DNA of 64,000 nucleotides from Lineus longissimus. Its lineage: Eukaryota; Nemertea; Pilidiophora; Heteronemertea; Lineidae. Position numbers and translations under genes: made by a program. Location of the stretch: positions 684,001 through 748,000 of the forward strand of contig NC_088324.1 in NCBI RefSeq assembly GCF_910592395.1, in the 5' to 3' direction. The first letter of the stretch is position 1, and every line of letters starts with the position of its first letter. This document shows positions 51,101 through 63,100 of the stretch, in pieces. The notes under the pieces were generated by a model. The model was given only the letters and a program-made list of their open reading frames with translations. It was not told the DNA's origin and ran no database searches.

Positions 51101-54100
51101 CGGGCGAAATATGCCTGGTAGATGACGAGACTGTGTCTGTGGTTACTGGGCATACGCCGCCAGATCAAGAACAAAAACAGCGGACGTATTCACGATGTAA
51201 TTCGAATACCGTCATTCAAGATAAGAATATAATTCATCACATCAGAAGACTGCTGTGAGGGAAAACTCATCGTCAGGTAAACCTTCGTATTCTAATGATT
51301 TACCCATGCGGTAGAAAGAGCATCGTGTTTAAACTTACCAGGTTTGGCTCTACTTATGATCAGCTTCCTAAGTTCCTCGATCTGGGCCTTACCACTGACT
51401 GCACATCTCATCAGCGTTGTTCCGGCCAGCTTTCCCGTGAATTTGGACCCACCATTTGCCGGCCTGAGTCCAACGTACAAATCACCCAACATGTCTCGGA
51501 GTCCTATGGCTCCGACATTCTTGATGACAACATTACCATCGACCCACATCACCAAATTGCCAGTTTGTTGACTGTAGCTGATCCCTACGAACGACCATTT
51601 CTTAGTTGGTGGAGCAATATGAAATTCACCAAGGCTGCGTCCAGTATGGGCATCCATGTTGATCAAAAGCTTTCCTTGATAAATGCACATATGAGTTCCG
51701 AAATCTCCTCTTCCTCTCCACTCCACGATTATTTCGTCTCTAAGTACGTCTTGGTAAAGATAAGTCGCGATTGTGAAACTATCACGCTCAATATCCAGCT
51801 TTCCGTCACTGGTTATCTTGACGTAGTTATGCCCGGTGAAAACCCATGCGTTGATACCTTCAGGGCCGGTGGTGAGAGTTGTGGCTCCTACGGTAGATAG
51901 GGTTAGGCCACCAAGGCCGCTTGGTTTGGACTCGATCCTAGGTCCGAGAAGAAGCCACGAGCCACAGCTCGACATACCACCTGAAACAGAAATCGAACAT
52001 TTAATCGACAAACACTAAGGCACTAAGGGTGTTTTACAAAAGTAGTCATTGTTTTACGAAGGTAGTCATCACCAAAATTTGGAGAACACCAAGCTTTTAG
52101 ATGCAAATTTTGTAGACATGTGACACATTTGAAACAAATAATGAATAGGAACATAAAGTAGGGCCAAATTCATAAAGGGCGTTTAAGGGTTAGTCGTCTG
52201 TAACTTCTCCCTAATCAGTTTCGGGGCCTATTCATATTCTGGGAAGATTTACATGAAGGACCTGAATCTCTCTATTTAGTAGTTAAACGCTGTTTTAAGC
52301 TAAAAGCCCTTTATGAATTTGGCATTACATCTTTAACATCAAATCCAGTTATATGACAGAGATGGCGCATCTGGTTATATGAGAGAGATGGTACGGATGC
52401 ATCTAGTTATATGAGAGAGTTGGCCGTGGGGTAATTTCGAGCCGAAATACGCCGCTCGGATGCTGCACAAGATGAAAAGTTCTACTCGGAGCTCGATATC
52501 GCAGCCGAGTGCGACCAATTGCACTTTTATCCCCTAGATACACTCAGAATGACTAACACAACACTGTATATAGATTGATTATGGACCGATTTGGCCAAAA
52601 TTTGAGAAATATATATTTATTTGCCAAACCGGCTACATAGAGAGAGCACTCACTGCAAAAGTCCAAGTTGTAGAGCAGATCGTTGCGTTAGCTTAGCTAC
52701 TTTTTGCGAGTGAGAAGACAGCCTCGTGCTGTCTCCTTAAAACAAAGAACCAATTTGCATACTTTGAAGAGTGATGAGAATAAAGCAGTTCAGATCAGAT
52801 CGAACTACTGTCTCCCAGCATAAAGTCTATTGTGATGGATGACTTCTTCATAATATGCATTTGGAAGCTGTTAAGAAGCCGATGCCGAATTGCAGAGAGG
52901 CCCACATACCCCATGCGCTTCGATGGCAAACGTTCCTACGATACGCATGACATTAGGGTCAGATGGTCAGAGTTTTTCGCCGAAATAGGCCTTGCTAGGT
53001 TATTCTTACCCAAACCGTCAGAACAATAACTTAGTTATTTTTTGGTTAAACGGACATATCGGGCGAAGTATGCCTGGTAGATGACGAGACTATGTCTGGG
53101 GTTACTGGGCATACGCCGCCAGATCAAGAACAAAAACAGTGGACGTATGAACGATGTAATTCGAATACCGACATTCAAGATAAGAATATATAATTCATCA
53201 CATCAGAAGACTGCTGTGAGGGAAAACTCATCGTCAGGTAAACCTTCGTATTCTAATGATTTACCCATGTGGTAGAAAGAGCATCGTGTTTAAACTTACC
53301 AGGTTTGGCTCTACTTATGATCAGCTTCCTAAGTTCCTCGATCTGGGCCTTACCACTGACTGCACATCTCATCAGCGTTGTTCCGGCCAGCTTTCCCGTG
53401 AATTTGGACCCACCATTTGCCGGCCTGATTCCAACGTACAAATCACCCAACATGTCTCGGAGTCCTATGGCTCCGACATTCTTGATGACAACATTACCAT
53501 CGACCCACATCACCAAATTGCCAGTTTGTTGACTGTAGCTGATCCCTACGAACGACCATTTCTTAGTTGGTGGAGCAATATGAAATTCACCAAGGCTGCG
53601 TCCAGTATGGGCATCCATGTTGATCAAAAGCTTGCCTTGATAAATGCACATGTGAGTTCCGAAATCTCCTCTTCCTCTCCACTCCACGATTATTTCGTCT
53701 CTAAGTACGTCTTGGTAAAGATAAGTCGCGATTGTGAAACTATCACGCTCAATATCCAGCTTTCCGTCACTGGTTATCTTGACGTAGTTATGCCCGGTGA
53801 AAACCCATGCGTTGATACCTTCAGGGCCGGTGGTGAGAGTTGTGGCTCCTACGGTAGATAGGGTTAGGCCACCAAGGCCGCTTGGTTTGGACTCGATCCT
53901 AGGTCCGAGAAGAAGCCACGAACCACAGCTCGACATACCACCTGAAACAGAAATCGAACACTTAATCGACAAACACTAAGGCACTAAGGGTGTTTTACAA
54001 AAGTAGTCATTGTTTTACGAAGGTAGTCATCACCAAAATTTGGAGAACACCAAGCTTTTAGATGCAAATTTTGAAGACATGTTACACATTTGAAACAAAT

Positions 54101-57100
54101 AATGAATAGGAACATAAAGTATACATCTTTAACATCAAATCTAGTTTTATGAGAGAGCTGGCCATGGAAAAGGGTCTTCGTAAGATTCTCATAGTCTGGC
54201 ACAAGAAAACGCTGCATGAGCATCTAATACACCTGCATATACAACTCATTGTGAAAGCCAAACTGTAAACAATCAACATCGGATCGAGTCACAACAAATT
54301 ACCAACTCTTGCAGAAATCCATTGATGGTAAAGTTGTTGATCCCGAGGAGCCGATCTCCCAAGTCAACCAGCCACACGGCACCGCATAGCAAACAGTCCT
54401 TACGGTTGATTCCAACAATACCCAATCACCCGACCAGGTTGAACTGAAGGTAGCCATGCTTTTCAAAGCCGTTCAGGATCAAAATGGATTTAAAACAAGT
54501 CAACGATCGTGACCAAGGAGCATGCAAATCAGAGCGGATCTCAAACGCTGACTTGAGGAAACTCCAAGAATTCATAAGAAATTTGATTGTTAGTTTAAGA
54601 AGGCCTACGCCTAAAAACGGTTTGGACGATTTTCGGTCCGACGTTGAAACGTTCATGGCCTGATGCGAAGCGCGAATACGCATCTAGAGGGGAAGTGTAG
54701 AAAGCTCCGATCAGAGATCAGCGCTTCGAAAGCCGAAATTCGAGGGCTAGACTAGAGCAAACATTAGAACAGGTTCATCGGGTCTCATCACAGGCGCTTT
54801 AACAGTGCAATGGTATGATGGTCTCCCTCGTGAGTTCAAGGAAGTAAAATAAGGATTTGAGCGCATCAAAGATGTGAGAGATTCATGTGCGTCAAAGTTA
54901 CGAAATGATCTTAAATCAATCTGCCTATGTTCATGCGTTCCCGCACAAATTGACGTCACTTGGGTTGGGTCGGCGCTTCAAATAAGAATACGCCTTTTGC
55001 CACACCCGGAACTGCATGTTTGTTGAGTGTCGATTTCTGCCGTCTTATCGTCATCGTCCTTATTTTGTCGTACAAATGCTGAATCATGGATCGGAAGAGC
55101 ATAAAGTATCGGTGAGTTATTAGGGTTGGCACAGACTCACCCCAGTGCCGAAATTAAAAAAACTTCAGAATTGATCGATTGCCGCCATCTTGGATCTCGG
55201 CATCCTTAGATTCAGGGTTTTGATAATCCTAAGTCATCCGCCGCATCGCCAGTTCGGACTGTAAATCATATTCAGGCCGAATTATTGCCACTTTCTCTCA
55301 TAAAACGTTTTCTTTTATTAATAACTAAGAAAATATGATCTTTATAAATAAAATCTGACACTTACTGGTGGGTTTTAAGATGATTGTATGGAGAACTATA
55401 AACGCAGCGTAGTGCAGCAATCATTTTCGCGGGCTTAGTGGTGATGCGTGTTAATTCAGAAAGATTCTTTCCTTTTCGATACACGCGGTACTGCTTTTCA
55501 AGATGGTGGCAAGTTACCAGTTCTAGAGGCGTTGTAAGGAACGAAATCAGCGCCTCTCGTGTCAAGATTTGTGTTTGCAATGATCTGGTGCATTGTACGG
55601 TGGCCCATATAGGACATGCGTTTATTTTCATTATATATGTACATGTATTTGAATTATATTTTTTCTCTCCTCATTAACAACCGCCGTCGGAAATAATTGT
55701 CCCCGCGGTGGAAAATATTTTTCACCGCTGTGTATGTAAGCGACTTATGTGAGGGGCCAAATTTTTCCTTTGATCCGAATGACCCTTGAAGCTGGTAAAC
55801 TTAAGTGCCCCTTTCGGTCGTGTGGATGGAGATCCGTTTGCAATATCGTTTATGAAGGAAAATGATAACCGGTGAAGAAGACACGCAAAGGGATGTCAAA
55901 TTTGGCAAACTTATTGGCCTCTGTACGGATAAACCAAAGGACGTTCTGATGCTTTTATAGATAACTACAGCATATATAGCATGACGCATTTCGTGGAAAC
56001 AGAGTTTTGTAAAGAAAACTGATAGTATCATTTGGTTGGCATGTATAGGGGCAAGGAAAACATATTAAAAACTTTAAATAGGCTAAACAAGTATAAATTG
56101 GCTAAAATAGTCTCTTTTGACAAGAAAAGAGCAAATGGCACTTTCTACATGCGACATAATAAACACGCAAAGAAGCATGTTGTAGTACAATGACTGAATA
56201 CAACTTCAAAGTAGGGAGTAGGTCTTCTGTGTACATCTCACGAAACGGGACGACCTTCGTGGCGTCTGCTGGCGAGTTTATACTAGTCACGAGGGGATAA
56301 ATCAAGCTCGTTTCAACAGGTGAGGTGTCATTTATAACGGTACCCATACTTGCTGCACTTACGTTTCGTGCATTTGAATCCATCTTCTTGGTATCTTTTC
56401 TTGCAGCCACAGGTATATACCCCTTTGTCTCCAGGTCTGCATACAGCATCCTTGCCACAAGGTTTAAGCTCACTGGACCCTAGCTTGGCGACTGATCCTA
56501 CTTTGATACACTTGTAAAGTGTCGTGCAGTCGGAGCTTATGCGCTCATCACCAATCTGATAGGTAAAAAGAATTGTTGACACTCTCAGCAGATGAAGTAC
56601 AATAAAAAGCCCCACTACATGCTCTGGTCTCTTCAATCCTGGTGAGATTACGTCATACCGGAAAAGAGAAGAAGCAAAGACCGTATAGTTTTTTCCTCAT
56701 AAGAGTAGCAATATAAGCAGAACTACATATGAAATGGTTGATGAAGGTAACATTGTCTTAGACGGCGAGGGGGCGATTTCTTCGTTTATGCAGTTAAGGG
56801 TGAAGAGTTAGACACGATCTGACTCAGTAAGGTTCTACTCATTACCCACCGTGTAATAGTTTTTGTCTGCATCCCAACAGCCACATGACTGCTCGGGGAC
56901 ACACGAATCACCATCTCGGATGAAGCCTTTATTACACTTGCATCCTTCCATCAACTCATCCTCACAGAAGATTGGTTCGGGCTTGATACACGTCGGTTGG
57001 CATGGACGCATCTTGGACTCATATACGCTGTTAGCAGGGCACTTCATTGCTGGAAAATGACATTGATATTAATCGTATATTAACAGTAAAAAGAGAACAA

Positions 57101-60100
57101 GGTAGAGACCATTCGATAATAAAGTGAAAACTGTGATGATGGTTTTAACGTCTACATGCTTGTTTTAAGGATGTCAGGAAAGGTCTCATCATTTACAATG
57201 CGCTCACATCAGAGCCACTGCCCCAACACCAGAATCACACAACACGAGTCAATGGATGCAGGCGCTGACCAAACACAAGATCCCCAAGAGCCAATTTACT
57301 CGGGTTGAAACCAGACGCTCTTGGCATTTACCAGATCCTAGAGCCAATGGACCCACTCCAGATGCACTGGAACAACGCCAGCACCACTTGCTCCACACCG
57401 AAGCCAAATGGTTCTTGATTTTCGAACTTCTGTGACCAGTTGCCTTAGGCATAGCGTGACCTCAGGAATATTCCCCAATCAAATTGAGGGTTACAAGGCT
57501 AGAACTTCATTGGTTCCATTTTGATATTCGACAAGCAATCGGAAGGCCATTATTGTAGATTTGCAGCCAAAGCATCTTTTTGAAAAGCAAAATGAGTCAA
57601 ACTTACGACAGAATGTGGTTGTTCTCCAAACCTTCGAAGGTTGGTAACCATTCAGCTGACATTCGCTGGCGAATTCTCCCACATCAGCGCATATCACTTC
57701 TTTAATGGACTCGGGTTTGTCCACAAAAGCGCAAGCATCTATCTGGCAAGCAGCATAGGCTGACTTCCAATCTACCTTTCCGCTCTTGATGCACTCTGCG
57801 AATGGTCCAGTGGTTGACTTGATGTAACCGCAGTACGTGTCTGATGCAATGAGGGCATTGTTCTTATCCGAACATTTGATGACTGGATCCTCGCTCTTCT
57901 TACAGCTAAAGTATCAACACTATTAAATTCGACTTCTATTTGGAATGAATACAAAAATCTGCTGTATGGTAAGACTTCCAAAGTCATCCTACCTCTCTGG
58001 ACGAACTATTCGAAAGGATATCACGAATAAGCTGTCGCCCACCTGTCTTATTTGAATGTGACGGTACTCGTGACCGCAAGTAAAGGCTGTCTGTTCGTAT
58101 TCAACAAAGGGCGAATACTATTCTAAACCTTTCGATGTATTTCTGACATCGGTTGAATATTGCAGGATCCGGATTCAGATAAGACATAGTGTGGTTTGTT
58201 ATATATGTTATCAACTATGTATAAAGACCTACTTGATGTTATCAAGCATAGAACTTATTATTTTCAAGGTAAACAACCGATTTCTTTTGTTTTATTTGAT
58301 CATATTTCAAACGGCTTGTTTGAAACATACACTTACTTAACTAATGGCACATCCGAGTCATCGGGAACCTGATAATTATTGAAGCTAGTCAAGGCATCTG
58401 CCATTCCATCGCAGTCACCACACATTCCAGTAAGCTTTCCAGCACCTCCATACTGCCAGTGGCCAAGAGATGTCACAATACCTCCATATTGACCACCGAA
58501 TGACAAAGCGAAGGAACAGGTTGGCACTGATATCTTAAAGTCGTTGGCTCCAGATTTTGTGGCACTGAGAGTATGTCCGCCTTTGAGTTTGAGGTTAAAG
58601 GGCATTCTTTGTGTGAGGCCACTGACCTGCAGAACAAAGTTGTGGTGACTTGTTAGAGAGTGATGCAATGTCCCATATAACTGGCTAACATAAATTGTCA
58701 GATTAGTCGATGGTTGTATCGCAACTTCTGTTTGTTGAAAAATGGCTTATTATAAACCGCGAGATGAGAAATCGCGAAATCGCGAGATAAGTAATCATCA
58801 TTTTCTACTTCCCTCGATCACGACAATCACCATTTCTAACGCTGCTGTCCACTTCTCAATTCGATGAGAGTGCGGCCGAATACAATACAAAGGCTACATG
58901 CACCTGCATGTTCATCTTGACCACAAGGGTTTTTGCAACTTATCAAGATATGCTGTGAGTATAATACCGCGAGGTTCAGTATGCAGTATGTGTCAAGATT
59001 ATTTTCCCGTTAGGCCTGGCGGCACAAGTCACCATACACATGATTGACCGATAACACAGGGCATGTACCTGGTGAACGTCTGGTCATCGCTAAAAATAGC
59101 ACGGGATAGTCTGACCATCGAAAGTAGGCTATAAGTTAGGTTAAATTCCACACATCGCAGAGCGGAGTCTGTTTCAATGGGCAAATCAAAACAAGGATAA
59201 CTCCAGACTACAGCCTCGGTCTCATAAATGTTCGCCTTTTCAGGTTCCATATTTGCAATACATCCTCTGGCGCATGTTACTCTCACAGAGGTTGGCATCT
59301 AGCGATTTCGCATTCCGCATCTCGCGGTTAATAATAAGTCGGTAAAAATACCATTACACTTCAGAATATTGATTGAACATTGCTTGCATTTTGATTTCGC
59401 CTATCACATGCAAGTAACGCGAAAAAACCCCAATGAGAAACAAGTGAGATGTAAACGCTCTTGGATCCAAACATCTTATTAGAGTGTGCAGATCGAGATT
59501 CTGTCTTGATGAAAGAACAATGAACCACCACAACAATATGACAGTTCTAGCAATTTATCAAACAGCTCAAATTCATCAAAAAAGGGTGGAGCATATACTA
59601 GTATATGAGAACGTACCCTAGTCCATCCATCCTTGTGAAGTCTGACAACGAAACCTCCCATCTTCAGGTCCATCATCCTACCGAAAGACACAATTGTGTT
59701 GCCTCGATATTCGTTCTTCACCTCAATGGAGAAGGAACACGCGACGTCAGAGTTGGTCGTCTTGGAGAAGACATATTTGCAGACACCCATGAAGTTGATC
59801 ATTCTGGTAAAATCGTCGTAACGATGGTAATGGGGATCTCCCCAAGCCTTGCAGGTGCAGATTTCTAGTGGATAAAACAGACGGAGAGCTACACTTAGTA
59901 TACATCAAACATCAATAATCTACATGCATCAATTTGTGCTGAGGAGACACTCAACTTCGCTACATAGTTTGGAATCAAATGAGTCTAAACACGCCTGATA
60001 TACAATTTGACTTACCGTTATGATGCACCGATAATTGAATACATGTCGTTTGGATGAACAACTTTCAAGAGCAACACTTTGAGAACCAAGATAAAGTTTT

Positions 60101-63100
60101 AATGCGTTGTATCATCTACAGAGGCATTTTTATCACTAATCAATTAGTTCGTTATTGGTTATTCAAACTCAATTCCAAAGACGGACTTACTTTCTGTACA
60201 ATTCTTCAATCTGAGATCCCATGATTTCGGTGGAGTACAACCTGAAGTGAAGGAAAACAAGAAAATGTGTATTTAGCCTCGAGGTTAAGAACGAACACCT
60301 CTTGATGAGTGATCGAAATTAGAATGTCATGTAACATCTCCAAGCAAAGCTGAATGTAGATAGACAGTAGTGACTACGTGGCTTCGGTAATGTTAACAAC
60401 TGCTTGCCTTGAACCAGACTTTTCCCTTCAGTGTTTTGTCTATTCTATCATCGTCTCTGAACAGCGTACAGGCTATACTACATCTGACAAACTATTTAAT
60501 GTATCAACAAATCATTTGATGTACGAGCACTTTTTCAGATTGAACATCTTGGAATCCATAATTGGAAATTTAAGGATTCGGAATTAAGGCTTTGGTGTAT
60601 TATATCTTTTTACATTGAATATCTTCCAATATAATGAACTATACTTACGAGCAACACAGTCTCCTTTCTTCAACATGTCAGAAGGTTTACACCCTGAAGG
60701 TAAAATTTGAACGGAATAACTTTTATACTCTGGCTTTTCCAAATATATCTCCAAAAGGATATATGAACTTCATTAATATAATTATCAGGTCGGAGTATAC
60801 ATTCTAACATTAAAACCTAACCATCATCACATTCACAATCACGAAAATCTTAATGACTGCCACCAACGGTCCTTGGATGTCGAGGCCAAGGACCACGGCA
60901 CTAGTATCTCCCAGGCTTCATCATCAGTAATCGTAATCGTGCGTTTGTTATTATACAGTTATTGAGATAAGACATACATACTGTCCACACATCGTTTGGT
61001 CGGGATGTTCCATAACTGAGACTCGGTGCACCCTAGAGAAAAAGGTAAAGCATTAAACGACAATTAATGGTTACGAAACTTCATTCAGCTTAGAATGGAT
61101 TCAATTTAGAATCCACCCAGTGATTGTGTATTAATGTACAAACTCATGGCTTAAGGAATTCACACCGCACTTGCGCGTCACTCTATCATGAATGAGATCG
61201 CGATGGTTAAGTAGCTTTGGCAAAGCCTTTGGTGAGGTCGCATCCAAAAAGCGAGTCCAGATAATGAAAACGAGTTGCAACGCATTTAAAATACAACACT
61301 GTTTTACCACAGTCGAGCTGCCTCAAGAGGATAAACTACAGAAAGACAGATATATTTAAAAGGATAAGTGCTATGTTGTAGGCTAATCCTGTGATGTCTC
61401 ATACTAACTCGGTGTGCAGATTTTCTTGGTGTTATCCCAGATCTCCTCTGGAGCGCAGCGGTTGACACATTTATCCCCCGTCCATCTCTTTGCAACATTT
61501 GTGCATTCTTGAAGAAAAAGGAAGTTAATTACTGGCAGTGAAAACCTCTTCCTCTCCCTAGTTAATGTTTAATCTTTCAACAGAAAAACACTTGAAACTT
61601 ATAAACTTTAGTGCACCCTTTCGGTCGTGTGGATGGAGATCCGTTTGCAATATCGTTTATGAAGGAAAATGATAACCGGTTAAGAAGACACGCAAAGGGA
61701 TGGCAAATTTGGCAAAAATATTGGCCTTTGTAGGGATGAACCAAAGGACGTTCCGATGCTTGTATAGATAACTGCAGCATATGAAAGATGCTAAGGTACG
61801 CACTTCGTGGAAACAGAGTTTTGTAAAGAAAACTAATGGTATCATTTGGATGGGATGTATAGGGGCCAGGAAAACATATTACAGATACTCTAAACATGTT
61901 GACATAACCATGGAAAGCACATGACTGATGGTCCCAGACGACCTTCGTGGCGTCTGCTGGCGAGTTTATACTAGTCACGAGGTGATATATCAAGCTCGTT
62001 TCCACAGGTGAGGTGTCATTTATAACGGCACCCATACTTGCTGCACTTACGTTTCGTGCATTTGAATCCATCTCCTTGGTATCTTTTCTTGCAGACACAG
62101 GTATAGACCCCTTTGTCTCCAGGTCTGCATACAGCATCCTTGCCACAAGGTTTAAGCTCACTGGACCCTAGCTTGGCGACTGATCCTACTTTGATACACT
62201 TATAAAGTGTCGTGCAGTCGGAGCTTATGCGCTCATCACCAATCTGATAGGTAAAAAGAATTGTTGACAATATCAGCATATGCAGAACAATGAAAAGCCC
62301 CACTACATGCTCTGGTCTCTGCAATCCTGATGAGATTACGTAATACCGAAAAAGAGACGAAGCAAAGTCCATATAGTCTTTTCCTCATAAGAGTAGCAAT
62401 ATAAGCAGAAGTACTTATGAAATGGTTGATGAAGGTAACATTGTCTTAGACGGCGAGGGGGGCGATTTCTTCGTTTATGCAGTTAAGGGTCAAGAGTTAG
62501 ACACGATCTGACTCAGTAAGGTTCTACTCATTACCCACCGTGTAATAGTTTTTGTCTGCATCCCAACAGCCACATGACTGCTCGGGGACACACGAATCAC
62601 CATCTCGGAGGAAGCCTTTACTACACTTGCAGCCTTCCATCAACTCATCCTCACAGAAGATTGGTTCGGGCTTGATACACGTCGGTTGGCACGGACGCAT
62701 CTTTGACTCATATACGCTGTTAGCAGGGCACTTCATTGCTGGAAAATGACATTGATATTAATCGTATATTAACAGTAAAAAGAGAACAAGGTAGAGACCA
62801 TTCGATAATGAAGTGAAAACTGTGATGATAATTTTAACGTCTTCATGCTTGTTTTAAGGATGTCAGGAAAGGTCTCATCATTTACAATGGCCTCACATCA
62901 GAGCCACTGCCCAAACACCAGAATCACACAACACGAGTCAATGGACGCAGGCGCTGACCAAACACAAGATCCCCAAGAGCCAATTTACTCGGGTTGAAAC
63001 CAGACGCTCTTGGCATTTACCAGATCCTAGAGCCAATGGACCCACTCCAGATGCACTGGAACAACGCTAGCACCACTTGCTCCACACCGAAGCCAAATGG

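Larger units (their letters stand above)
51028..54122 (-). repeat. Tandem duplication of the LamG exon block
   Basis: Two near-identical blocks of about 1.13 kb, 51028-52160 and 52987-54120, each contain one LamG exon with flanking intron. The spacer 52161-52987 contains a small MITE and unrelated sequence. High identity in intron as well as exon indicates a recent duplication. Confidence 0.85.

Noticed and set aside
51295-51900. 201-codon plus-strand ORF (and the copy at 53256-53861)
   Set aside because: Antisense of the LamG exon; the minus strand has the domain and splice sites.
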